Below are positions 11,952 through 22,772 of a stretch of DNA of 64,000 bases, in pieces. The notes below the pieces were generated by a model, which was not told where the DNA came from, did not search any database, and saw only the letters and a program-made list of their open reading frames with translations. The position numbers and the translations under genes were made by a program. This DNA is from Trichoplusia ni. Lineage: Eukaryota; Arthropoda; Insecta; Lepidoptera; Noctuidae. The DNA is taken from contig NC_039482.1 of NCBI RefSeq assembly GCF_003590095.1, forward strand, positions 6,031,657-6,095,656, given 5' to 3'. Each line of letters opens with the position of its first letter. The stretch's first letter is position 1.

Positions 11952-13540
11952 TTAAATGGAGGCAGTCCCCCAGTTTGGTATTCCTTTGAGAATTAAAAGT
12001 ATAAAAGTGAATATATAATTGTCATTATTTTAAGTTTATTTTTCAACCGGATCTATATGCAAAAACGACGATACCATAGCGAGGTTTAAGTGTGTATGCA
12101 ATAACAATTTATTTCGGTAATTGCTTAGGTTCCAAAAGTCATTTCTATGGATAAAAACCAGCAAGAAACTGCATTAAATGTTACAAAAAACGCTGTAGTT
12201 ATCTAAAAACAGTACAAAACACACAAGCAAAGTAAAACTTATTAAATGAATACTACAAGTTGAACTATATCCAGCAATTCGCATTTATCAGTAAGTACAC
12301 ATGATACAGCTTAGTGAAAGTTGTGCTAGTCGTATAAATGTTAATAGTTTTAATAGTCTAAAGCTGGCTCGGACATTCAGTATGTGTTGAGCCCTTGTTG
12401 GTCTCGCGGTTGCCATGGCAACGAACTGTCAAAACTTTAACAGTTGCTTTTTGTTTAGTTGGGTGGATTATGAGGCTTTATTAGTTAATTAAATTAACCT
12501 TTTCGAGCTATACCTAAAACCAGCTATAAGTTGCTTTTTTTACGCATTTTTTCCCGATTTTAACATACATAGTTTGTTCTTGTCGAAGCAGAATGAAATG
12601 GATATGAATCCACATTTCAATTATTCTACGACGTAACATTCGTCTGCCATTTGTAGGTTGAACCTTTAAGTAACCAGAGTAGCGAAAACATCCCTAAGAC
12701 AACCCTCTTACAAGTACAATCACAAAAACAGTACAGGAAAAAACCTTTTGGACATTTCTCCACCAACAAAACCAGCCGGTACTTGTAGCAATTCAGTTAA
12801 TAGCATCGGAACCTTTAAAACTTTGTCCAAATGGCTTACTAGAATCCCTGAATGTTGGCAATTGTAAATGCAGTGGGGTTTCGTGCTTCCAGCATGGGAT
12901 TGCTCATTTGGCTACCTCCGGAGTACCGCCAATGGGCAAGCTGCCAACACTGCAGTTAATACTATTTATCTGATGTAGAAATTGAGATATACTTGAACTA
13001 TCAAAGTGGGTTAATATTTGGGGCATTGTTATTTATGTATTTTAAGTATTTTGGGCTTACGACTTTAAGAAGTTAAGAATATATTTTGATAGTTACTTTT
13101 GGGATGTAATAAGCTGTTTTTCTAGTTTTTAAAACACCTTAAATTATGTAGTTATTGAGTACTATCCTAGAAAATTTATTGACCATCTTATATTACAGAC
13201 AATACCGATTCTGAGGTTGTCAAAATGTTTCCTCCAACAATGTTTTATTTTCAGTCATGTGGCAAATACGTTAGATATTTTTCAAAAGCATACACGAGCA
13301 ATCTCAACCTGAAGTCACCCCAATTTAACTAGCTAACAAGGAGTTCTCATAATGATCTCTAACAACGTCACATTACACCAAAATTCCAAGTTATCGAAAA
13401 CTGAGCTCGAATAAGCAAAATTTTTCCGAACAACACGAAAATATTTTAAGTAAGATTTAAGTTGGCAACAAGGAAAATTTCCTCGCTACTGCAAACTGCC
13501 GAGAACTTGCTGTGTTATCTGATGTCAAGACTGTCGCTGT
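11952..13540. other. Noncoding stretch carrying an RFX-type site
   Basis: No gene is supported. Apart from the X-box at 12409-12422 nothing was recognised. The segment at 12.83-12.96 kb is slightly GC-richer but has no open frame of interest. Confidence 0.4.
12409..12422. promoter_or_regulatory. Perfect RFX X-box palindrome
   Basis: GTTGCCATGGCAAC is a perfect 14 bp palindrome matching the RFX-family X-box (GTNRCC, 0-3 bases, RGYAAC). It sits in a locally GC-rich patch (TCTCGCGG before, GAACTGTC after). RFX factors regulate ciliary genes in insects. Whether it is used here is unknown: no promoter or exon was found beside it. Confidence 0.5.
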
Positions 13541-13604
13541 TGTGTGGGAGAGATATCGCTCTACGTCGAGTAGTGCTAGCTCGCTTCCACATCAACAACT
13601 GTCC
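13541..13604. repeat. Palindromic element copy 5
   Basis: Left half GTGGGAGAGATATCGCTCTA, right half TAGCTCGCTTCCACA, and tail CAACAACTGTCC. The centre and inner right half are degraded. Confidence 0.65.
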
Positions 13605-14392
13605 TGGTTTGGAATACCGTAGTACAGGCACTAGTATAAGTTTGTATTTCGTATCTCAAAGTTTGTGAGGAAGGAATTTATAAAAGATTCTGGAGTAGTT
13701 TGATGTCACCTCTTCCAATAAGAATTGGATAATTTCAAGTTTATAACGGATGCCTTTGTGTTCAACAATACTAGAGTTGGGATAAAGTTTAATTGATAGA
13801 ATAGAATAATCTGTATATGAATGTTTGCCTTCTTTGCAAGAATTGAACTCAGAATGTTCCACAAAATACTTCTTTATTCAGTTGTCTATCACAGATATTT
13901 TATCTAGTAAATCTTAATACGGAAACAGATCAATCGAATCTAAAAATGTTTGTAAATGAACTTTAATTGTAATCTAAATGGTAAAAGAATCGCTTAAACT
14001 AAAGACAATCCGAACTTTTTAAGTCTCGGAACGTTAAAGTCTGGAACTAAGCGTAAGATAACAAACTCTATTAAGACTTACGTCTCAGTACTAGAAAGTA
14101 GTATTTAAAGGGTATTGAACTCGCCAATAACAATTTATACCTAGATCTGTTGACATAACAGCGAGAGCAAAATGCTGAGTGAACCGTTCCCATGTATTGA
14201 AATGAGAAGTCAAGATCCCATTATTTTTAAACAAAAGTGCAAATATATGCCAAGAAGAACCAAGTTTTCATACTGCTTTCTTACTTATAGGATCGAAATA
14301 TTATTCAACACAAATCACGTGAGCCTTATTATACTGAACTCAAATTACAATATTTTGGACAGATCACTAAGATAGCTCAAATTTATAAAAAA
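13605..14392. other. Noncoding stretch
   Basis: AT-rich with no recognised repeat. The short frames here lack coding features. Confidence 0.4.
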
Positions 14393-14638
14393 CTAGCTGT
14401 TGCCCGCGACTTCGTCCGCGTGGTTAGAAGATATAAGTTATTATTCCTATCATATCTGCCCTGTTTTTTCCACATTGTATCTTCGCTCCTATTAGTCACC
14501 GCGTGATGGTATATAGACTAAAACCTACCTCGATGAATGGTCTATTCAACACAAAAATAATTTGAACCAGTAGTTCCTGAGATTAGCGCGTTCAAACAAA
14601 CAAACAAACTCATTAGCTTTATAATATATCAGTATAGA
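14393..14638 (-). mobile_element. Helitron-like nonautonomous element, copy 3
   Basis: Full-length on the minus strand: it starts TCTATACTGATATATTATAA and ends with the CCACGCGGACGAAGTCGC hairpin and GGGCAACAGCTAG. It keeps GAACGCGCTAATCTCAGGAA and CATCGAGGTAGG, and differs from copies 1 and 4 by scattered substitutions. Confidence 0.7.
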
Positions 14639-14941
14639 TAAGTATGTTTTTCGAAAATTTCTTGGAGATTATCGTCTTCGAGAAATCAGAATAACGACCC
14701 TGACGGAGAAATTATCCTCAACATGGATAGTAAAAGGCCTTAGAAACAAAACCACAAGACTAACCACGTTTCCCGAGACTACTTCGCATAATTGAAGCCT
14801 TCCTATTACCTCAACATGTGAGCCGGCTGCCCACAATTACGCAAATTAGAATTTTATAACCCTCGTTTTGCAAAGTTGGTCTGAGTATGGGTATTTTCTT
14901 AATGGATTGGTTACTTATCAAGTATTGCGAATACTGAATAG

Positions 14942-15080
14942 ATTTTTTATAGTAACATTCGCGAGGATGATTCATTATTAAATGATACAACGGCCACGGT
15001 TTACTCACGCGTATTCATCAGGATTGCTCGACTAGTTTTGGAACCGGAGTCTTCATTCGCATGTGCGAAACCGCAACATT
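14942..15080 (-). mobile_element. SINE-like element, 5'-truncated copy
   Basis: On the minus strand it carries AAAACTAGTCGAGCAATCCT, AATACGCGTGAGTAAACCG and CATTTAATAATGAATCATCC and ends TATAAAAAATC. It matches the 3' half of the better preserved insertion at 32.26-32.46 kb, so it is the same family, truncated and diverged. Confidence 0.6.
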
Positions 15081-15710
15081 TAATAGATCAAATTACAACT
15101 AACCTTACCTTTTGTTTCCCGCTGAGTACCGTACGCCAATGCCAATTATAGTTTTATAAAGTAATGAATAAATGTATGGCAATGACAAGTATTAAAGAAA
15201 AAATATCACCTTGTATGCTGTGAATGATCAGAATTAAGAAAAATGGTAAAGCAATTATTTTTCTTTTTCTTTCAAAACTGCTGCTAAAGGGTTAGGGAAA
15301 GCGATTTTCCTTAAAGCTTACTTGTGCCCTAAGGGAAGGGTGACTAAAAGTACTCACGGAATTAAAACTTGAAATACATCGAAAACTCCGTCACATAAAA
15401 CATTTATAGACCCATAATTTCATCCAATATATAACTTCATATAAAACCATTAATATTAATTAAAAATATTTTCGATTCCCCTTCAATTCAATTCGGACCG
15501 TAACTTTACTTTCCTATATTATATGACACGGTGAAATATAAATCATGTGTGAAATCATACACGTGTGCCACCCCTGTTGTGTTTGCAGGGGTGCAGCGCA
15601 CATACAACGATGACCGACAGTGGTTCTCAATGTTTGGATATAAGAAATTTTTTTTAGTAACAAGAGTATCGAATCAATTTATTGTAGAATGTTGAGTATA
15701 TTTTTTACTA
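15081..15710. other. Noncoding stretch
   Basis: AT-rich sequence; no gene or repeat recognised. Confidence 0.4.
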
Positions 15711-15797
15711 GCTCACTGTGTCACACTACTAGGCAAAGGCCTTCAGATATCCTTATATGATTGCCCCCACTGGGCCACATGGAACCAGCCCACGAGG
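15711..15797 (+). repeat. SINE-like relic (GGCAAAGGCCT family)
   Basis: Contains AGCTCACTGTGTCACACTAC, AGGCAAAGGCCTTCAG and CCCCCACTGGGCCACATGGA, then CCAGCCCACGA, in the same order as the relic at 3884-3970. Confidence 0.55.
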
Positions 15798-15817
15798 TTT
15801 ATAATTTTAATAGTTAA

Positions 15818-16001
15818 TTATTATGCTGCGTAATCGGCCTAGAGTTTTCCCAACTACATTGGGGTCGGCTTTCAGTCTAGCCGGATTCAGCTAAGTACCG
15901 GTGTTTCGCAAGGAGCGACTGCCTATCTGACCTCCTGATCCCAGTTTCCTGGGCAACACAATACCCCTTGGTTAGACTAGCTGTCGGACTTATTATGCTG
16001 C
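15818..16001 (+). mobile_element. Short interspersed insertion flanked by 12 bp direct repeats
   Basis: The body (15830-15989) contains CAACTACATTGGGGTCGGCT, TTCAGTCTAGCCGGATTCAG, GTGTTTCGCAAGGAGCGACT, GCCTATCTGACCTCCTGATC and CAATACCCCTTGGTTAGACT. This is a very common repeat in lepidopteran genomes by my recollection. TTATTATGCTGC occurs exactly at both boundaries (15818-15829 and 15990-16001), which looks like a target-site duplication and would define the insertion as 160 bp. Retroposition is the likely mechanism; no tRNA-like promoter is obvious. Confidence 0.65.
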
Positions 16002-17728
16002 ATACAAAGATTATATTATAATAACGCCAACCAGTAAAAGTTTTACTTCTAAACACAGTCGCGTACAGTGAAGGATTGAGCAATGATCACCACGGTATCA
16101 CACTGCGGTTTGATAATAGATGATTCCAATATTTGGAATCTTGGTTTAACTATGATGTATTACAAAAAGAAACAGAACAAATTCAATTGAGTGTTTAAAA
16201 TAATTAGGAAATTACAGAAAACTGAGAAACTTCATTTGGTCTGAGCCGAATCATCATGCTAAAAAGCTAAAAATACATCTAATAAAATTTAAACATATAT
16301 TTCTAAATGTTGAGGATCGCTGGTAGCAAAATGTGCTTGCTTCGCGTTAATCAAATAAAATAATACACTCCACATCAAATGAAATTGTATAAAATTATTT
16401 CAATTAATGGAAGTTTTGCGTGTATACAACTATTATTATGATACTCGAATAATTAGGAACATATGGTTTATAATATGTTAGGTACAGTACAAAAATAACA
16501 TGAATAATTAGGTCAGACTAATTAAAATATCTACAAGGTGTGTTTTATATGCATAATGAACTGTTATATACGAAACACGTAATGAAACAGGTACCTAGCG
16601 ACGTAATTTACCTATATGCCGCACATCACACTAAAATATTACTAAGTACCATATTACCGGAGAGGGCACTGGCTCATGTACCACAGGTGTATCACCTAGC
16701 GCAAAGGTCAATTTTAATTGAGTCGACAAGAGTCTTTTTTAAGACCATAAAAGATTATTACTAACAAGAGCAATTCGCAAAAATGCAAGCAAAATCTTTG
16801 GACGAGTTATTTCAAAACAAATTCGCACTCTTTTTTTACAATTCATGAAACAAAACGCACACACATCAACTTCTTCTCGACTACCAAACAAAAACGGCAT
16901 GTAAGTATCTCTACAACACAAAAGAGGTTGTATAATTTATATATTAAAAAAATGTACAAGTGTGTAGTGTATGCTTTGCACAAACAACATCACCATGGAT
17001 AACTACTCAGTTCAGATTGGACACAACATCAATATCAATTAAAAAACCACTCAACGTGACCATGTAAGTTACCCCCAAACAGGAGTACCACGACTTGCCA
17101 AAAGCTCTACGAATCTCAACCTTAACACTACATAAATAAGTATTAATATCAATGTTTCATCGCACAAGGGTACACTGAACCACACAAGTCACAATTAAGC
17201 AAAAACTTTTCAAATATCACATCTAAAGCAATATAAATAAGGTCCTTTATTATTGTCAAAGTTTTATCACAAGTGTTGTACTGAACACCTCACAAGTTTC
17301 TGACAAAAGCTTTACAAATATCACCTTTAAAACTCGAGCAGTAAGGTTGTATTATTAAAATAGAAGTGGTATTGCTGTGTGGCTGGCTGTAAGGTGGCGA
17401 TCGATTATGCGTCTGGCCATAAATCTAAGTACAGACTGAGAACATTCTAGAAAGAATTGTTTTCAGTGTAATGTCGCGTAGCACGGGAATTTTTCAGTCT
17501 AGAAAACTGTGAAAGTAGAGAATTAAATTTGTTTTGGTATACTTTTAGATTTTTTTTTTAATGTTTTATGTGGTAAAAGGTTACTTACTGAGATGGTTAG
17601 AGTACGATTTAAACTAATTATTAAAGATTAGTCAATTGACGCCTATTTAATTTTTACCTGGTGTTATCTAGTACCAGGATTTAATTATTAATGTGACGCA
17701 ATGACTTCGTATAATTAATACACACCAG

Positions 17729-17740
17729 TGACGTCACGTG
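17729..17740. promoter_or_regulatory. Overlapping CRE and E-box palindromes
   Basis: TGACGTCACGTG fuses a perfect CRE (TGACGTCA, 17729-17736) with a perfect CACGTG E-box (17735-17740). These are consensus bZIP and bHLH sites. Function is not shown; such composites occur by chance in a window of this size, though rarely. Confidence 0.3.
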
Positions 17741-19082
17741 TCATGTAAATATACAGTGACCTTCTAAGGCAGCTTGCATTTGTTTGACAAGCAAGCAAAA
17801 TAAGTGCTTTCATACATAATCAGCAATCGCTTCAATGATAAGATAAACTATCTGTATATAGATACATAATCTGTGTACATTATAATAAATGATGAAGAAA
17901 TAGATACAGTGAAAGTTAATACGTATTCAGGAAGCCAATCTAACAAATCAGCCCTTTCTACTTATTAATAATAAATCATTGGAACAAATTATAAAGCAAT
18001 TTCTGCATAGGTGTTTGCAATGCTATAATCTATAAGCTGACACTGCCGGCACATATTACTAAACGCATTAATGTGTTAAACCATTTGAAGTAACTTTCAC
18101 TAAGGGAAACTGGGGTTAGAATATTAGATCAACGAGTTTTTATTGGTACAGGATTTGAAACACTTCGTTTGTAAGATTTTGGCCGCCATTTTGCCAACAT
18201 GGTCTGCTATATTAAAATATGGCGGAGAACATAACGTCAAAGTATAATCTTTGAAAAGAAGAGAAAACTGGGTAATATTGTTAGAAAATTCTACGCGACA
18301 TCAGTATTATAGTATACTATTCATGTTATTCCATAAAATGAACTGTAAATTAAACTACATCAATTTTTAATTCGGAAGAGTAAAGGTCAAAGCGGATACA
18401 ATGCCGGGACAAATAAATAGCGAGATGAAGTCTAAAATCACTGAAATTGCTTCTTAGATAGGAGCAAACCCATTATACACAAGGCAACGCAAGTACACAA
18501 TACCCAATTTTGTCTCCAAGCTACAACTGCCGTACAAACTGTAAGAGGTTGGTACACTCTACTTTGGAGACTGAAACCATCGAGATAGACTTGTGTCTCC
18601 TAGTGTATTAAGAGGCTATGCTCTTAAACTGAAAAACAAAGGATACTAGGAATTTCCTAATTTAAATTCTTGATGTAGCGACGAACTAAATTTGGATTCC
18701 CAAATTATCTTTCATGGAAATAAATCGGCGTAAGTAAACGAAATAAGTAGAAAGACGTATAAAAAAAATAATAAGATTTTTAGGAAGTATTTTTTTAATT
18801 CCTAAAAACACATATTATTTGATAAAATAAAAAATCTCTCTTTTTTGTTAGTAAAAAATTAGATACACAAGTAACTTTATCGTTTAAATCAAAAGTATAC
18901 GAAATAATTCCGAAACACTACACCTCATCTCATTTAATATTCATCATAGAAAATCTTAAGGAAGCAATAAATAGCCAACTTGGAGATAATTTCATGAGCG
19001 CTGACTAATTAGGAAGTTTTAAACTCCATTACCAAATGACGGCCATTGCATTACCACGTTCAATGCTTAAAATGTTTGCTCA

Positions 19083-19105
19083 AAGGGGTCGGAACGCGAC
19101 CCCTT
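19083..19105. other. 9 bp-stem hairpin
   Basis: AAGGGGTCG, loop GAACG, then CGACCCCTT. The perfect GC-rich stem lies in an otherwise AT-rich setting. There is no U-rich tract or RNA gene around it. It may be the relic of a repeat terminus. Confidence 0.4.
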
Positions 19106-19717
19106 CCGTAGACTTTTTTTACGCAGTTTTCGCGCCATCTGTATGAAGCGTTCCTGTTTACACTATGAAACATTCACGTCGAGAACATAATCAATTTTGC
19201 TTGTTTGTGTTATGAAACTGTTGATTCCAAAACGTTCTTTTTTAATCAATTTCAATTTTTTTAGAGGCCAGTTTTTCGTTATTGTTTAATTGAATACAAA
19301 TATTAAGTTGCAGGCTGTTTGCAAAATTATTTGTGGTTAAAAACGAATGCAGATATAGTTTTAAAAAGATCTTTATTTCAAAAGTGTTAAGGTTGATTTT
19401 AGCTCACTTTTATCACTATACCATGTGGTTGGCAGTATTGCTGTGGGTAGAATCATGAGTAGTCAGCCGACCCAGACCTCTAGTTAATAGAGGGTAACCG
19501 TTCGAGGTCAGACTAACCAATGAAGTTATATTCTGGGATCGTTTACGAATAATTGGAGTATACTGAACGATGTATATCTTTTGAAGGTATTAAATAGCTA
19601 TTAATTTTGACCATGAAAGTTTGAATGTACCATCGTGCATATTTTATTCAATTTTCTAATTTAACATCTAAATACACGACAGTCCCTTGCCGACAGAAAC
19701 TACTTAGTGAAATATAA

Positions 19718-20424
19718 GTGAAGCGCATCACCCCGCGTCACTTGCAGCTTGCTATAAGAGGAGACGAAGAACTAGACAGCTTGATCAAAGCAACTATTGC
19801 AGGCGGTGGAGTCATCCCTCACATACACAAGTCCCTCATTGGCAAGAAGGGAGGCCCTGGCGCACCAGTTTAATTTAAGGCTATCTTCAAGACAATATTT
19901 GCTGCATTTGACTCCGGGCATGTTTTCTATGAAACTAATCAGCTGATTGACATAGTTTTCAAGAGTTAGTGATGTGACAGTGGAGTGTTTCCTGGGAACT
20001 GTTGGGTCCGGACTAAATCGTTTAGTAGTTCATAAGTACTAGAAATATTTTAGTGTTAAGGAGATTTAAAATGATTGTAGAATTAAGTTTAATTTTCTTG
20101 TTTGTTTCAATGACATATTTTTGTAAACCATTGACTATTACTATGACATGATAAAATTATTTTGCTACCAGTTTCCGTTGTACTATATGGTTGTCTGCGA
20201 ATGCCTCAGAGGCTGGTGCATCTTAATTTTTAGTTTAAATAGATGTGCAAACTTAATTCATAATTTGTTTGAAGCTGTAAGCTGTTGTAATTTTTTTTTT
20301 GCAGCATTTTATATAATTGTAATTTGGTATGATTGAACTGTTAAAAGTTGTAAGAAATGTATTTTGGTCTTTGAAATATATTGAGAAAGCACTGATGACT
20401 GTTTATTCTCAAAAAAAAAAAAAA
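19718..20424 (+). pseudogene. H2Av: Histone H2A.Z (H2Av) 5'-truncated processed retrocopy
   Basis: From GTG at 19718 an intact frame of 51 codons runs to TAA at 19871-19873. It begins VKRITPRHLQLAIRGDEELD, contains SLIKATIAGGG and VIPHIHKSLIGKK, and ends GGPGAPV. This is the C-terminal part of the replacement histone H2A.Z: the end of the histone fold and the docking domain. Immediately upstream the frame is closed (TAA) and there is no resemblance to the rest of H2A and no pyrimidine-rich splice acceptor. Downstream lie about 540 bp of 3' UTR-like sequence, an AATATA polyadenylation-signal variant at 20375-20380, and a genomic A14 tract at 20411-20424. The A tract about 30 bp after the signal is the hallmark of LINE-mediated retroposition. 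The preserved reading frame suggests a young copy. The alternative, the true last exon of the gene, is possible if the acceptor is ATAAG/TG at 19716-19717. A 123-codon minus-strand frame over the UTR is a shadow. Confidence 0.75.
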
Positions 20425-20761
20425 TATTGGTCATTAACCTGTGAGTGTATTGTCTATACTGTTGGTTTTTCTTTATAATTTCATAGATAAAATACTTTTT
20501 GATAAAAAGTTTAATGTTTTTGGGTACACAAACACACAGCCCTAAACGTTTGCGACCAAAATATACAATCTGAACTCCTTCGTAAAGAATTTCGTAACAG
20601 ATAAAATGCAATAAAAATATTTTCGTTCGGAACCCACTATCATTGCCGACTAGTAAAACATCGGCACTTTTTGGAAACATTGTACGCGTTATGCGTCAGC
20701 GGAGGGTGAGTAACCCTTGTTTGGACATCTGTCTGTATGTATGTACAACCGGCATAAACTT

Positions 20762-20850
20762 GGGGACCTACCACCAAGTCTTTCATAGACTGTAACAGTT
20801 GTGTGAGCGAGATGGCGCTCTACATTTCGTATAGCGTTGTCCCGCTCCCC
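20762..20850. repeat. Palindromic element copy 6 with conserved left flank
   Basis: The left flank GGGGACCTACCACCAAGTC and then CTGTAACAG lead into the core GTGAGCGAGATGGCGCTCTA, followed by the right half TATAGCGTTGTCCCGCTCC. The left flank is the reverse complement of the right flank of copy 11 (GGTGGTAGGCCC), supporting extended dyad symmetry. Confidence 0.75.
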
Positions 20851-21110
20851 CGACCCCCTAGTAACACGTTTAGTACGCACTCTGTACGCTGTTACCATAT
20901 TTGGGTAATTGAATCACGCCTCCGGTCCTTCAACGCAATTAAACAATAGTGCCATAACAGCTATTATGGTATATTCCCTATGAATATATCTTATGTATGT
21001 AGTGGACAGCATATTGTCTGCAACAACGAATTACAATAATGAACCGCTTTGATACAAGATTCAAAAAGGCTTTGATATTATAGATTTAAAAAAACCTGCA
21101 CTATTTTATA

Positions 21111-21168
21111 AGAGCGAGACACGGTTAGGATCTGCATTGCAGCCTCTCGCTTACACAACGGCAGTACT
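21111..21168. repeat. Palindromic element copy 7 (degenerate)
   Basis: Left half AGAGCGAGACACGG, right half GCAGCCTCTCGCTTACACAA, then GGCAGTAC. The inner arms are mostly lost. It lies only about 300 bp from copy 6. Confidence 0.5.
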
Positions 21169-21743
21169 CTTTTTAAAACCTCATGGTTGTACACTATTTT
21201 CAGTTAAAACGAACTTAGGCTTTTAAAGTTTCATCTTTTAAGTGCATCGCAGTTATCATTTTAAATCAGGATTTAAGTAAACGACATCAAATATGGCTGC
21301 CGAGCTCTTTCAACGGGATTTTTAAAGCACTTTCATTTTGTAGGAGTAGAGAAAATTGTATTTGTGAGATGATAAAAGGTTGTGTTGATGTTCAAAATTG
21401 TGTTAACTTATTGTTGGATGTGTTTTGTGTTAACTTGTATAATTTTATCTGGATATGACTTGAATGACTATACCGGCTTTGAATATAATTTCACAGATAG
21501 TAAAATATAAGAGTGCCTTAAAATGAAGGTTTTTGACAATTTGACTTGTTCCTTAAATAATACTGGGACAGTGTAGTAGAAAACTGTTTACTACTAAACT
21601 CTACTGTTAATACTTTACGGCGTATTTTGGTTATGTCAAATAATTAAAACTCGTGAATACTATTTTTATTGAAATATTAGTATATTTCCATAACTAAATC
21701 GGTAGATTAAACATACCCAAAATTACTACGACTATTAAATTCT
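21169..21743. other. Noncoding stretch
   Basis: No gene or recognised repeat. Confidence 0.4.
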
Positions 21744-21963
21744 CTAGCTGTTGCCTGCTGGCCCGCCCGCTAAAAATCAAAAATAATCCCACAGGAACAA
21801 AAAATCGGGATTAAAAAAAGACGTGTTAAAAATATCCTATGAGCGAATCCTAGTTAAAAACTATCTCTGTACCAAGTTTTGTTTTAATCCATTCTGTGAA
21901 TTTTGCGTGAAAGATGAACAAACATCAATACTCACAAACTTTGGTGCTTATAATGGTAGCAGG
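21744..21963 (-). mobile_element. Repeat ending GCGGGCGGGCC...CTAG, longer copy
   Basis: On the minus strand it starts near TCCTGCTACCATTATAAGC, passes AAATTCACAGAATGGATTAA, ATTTTTGATTTTTAGCGGGC, GGGCCAGCAGGCAACAG and ends CTAG. Its start matches the fragment at 50.64-50.78 kb and its end matches 10.21-10.32 kb, so the three fragments together outline one family of about 220 bp or more. Confidence 0.6.
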
Positions 21964-22694
21964 AAGTCGGATTTCCTTGACTAAATCAGTAGTCCAAAGG
22001 GTAAGGTACCCCAGCAAAACATACCTAAAATGACTCTTATTATATTAACACGAATCGACCACCAACTCCATAACAAATGACTCATTTGATTGCAATATTT
22101 AAATCTAGTTCCAACCTTCTCCTATGCTTAGTACTGATAGTGGGTACCTTAAGTAATACTTGATTAGTTTACGCAATAAGACCGGCCGGTCGAATAACTT
22201 GAGTACGAAATGCTGACAGAACTTTCGTTACGGTCGAGTTACTGTAATGCTTATAGACGTGGGAACATTAGAAATATATTAAACATTTAATTAAATCGTA
22301 GAAAATTGAAATCTGTACATTTAAGAATACATTTCTTAAACATTAAGAAGGCCCGCAGGCATGAGCTTGTACCGATTAAATTTTTAGATAGATGATAATG
22401 ACATTATTATTGTTAATTACGAACACAGAATACAATATTTATTCAATCAATGCATCATACTATACATAATCTGCGTAAACAAAAGAAGACACCTACTAAA
22501 ACTACAAAAACAGTAGAACTTATAAAGAAATTCGCAAACAAAATGCTAGCGGATGCAGCTTAAGGCTTTGGCTAACATCAAATAAACGTGAATGTTTTGA
22601 AATATTGTTGGAAAGACACTAAGCTGATACCGAGTAATGCAATTCCATTTCACTACCTGCACTACGAGTTCTTGAAGCAAAACATTTGCTGTTG
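21964..22694. other. Noncoding stretch
   Basis: AT-rich; no gene or recognised repeat. Confidence 0.4.
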
Positions 22695-22772
22695 TTAAAG
22701 CGAGATGCCGCTATAAACAATGTTACACGCTATCTCGTTTCCACAGTTCCAACAGTCTTACTTTTATAGGTC
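22695..22772. repeat. Palindromic element copy 8
   Basis: Left half AAAGCGAGATGCCGCTATAA, right half TGTTACACGCTATCTCGTTT, then CCACAG and the well-preserved tail CAACAGTCTTACTTTTATAG. The tail is one of the clearest in the window. Confidence 0.7.

Larger units (their letters stand above)
16002..19717. other. Noncoding stretch of about 3.7 kb
   Basis: AT-rich and unique as far as I can see. It holds a TGACGTCA/CACGTG composite at 17.73 kb and a 9 bp-stem hairpin at 19.08-19.11 kb. The end near 19.4-19.55 kb has a slightly GC-richer patch without exon signals. No gene is supported. Confidence 0.4.

Noticed and set aside
20309..20680. 123-codon minus-strand open frame
   Set aside because: Lies opposite the A14 tract and 3' UTR of the H2A.Z retrocopy; the A-run yields a poly-Phe stretch. 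Not a gene.
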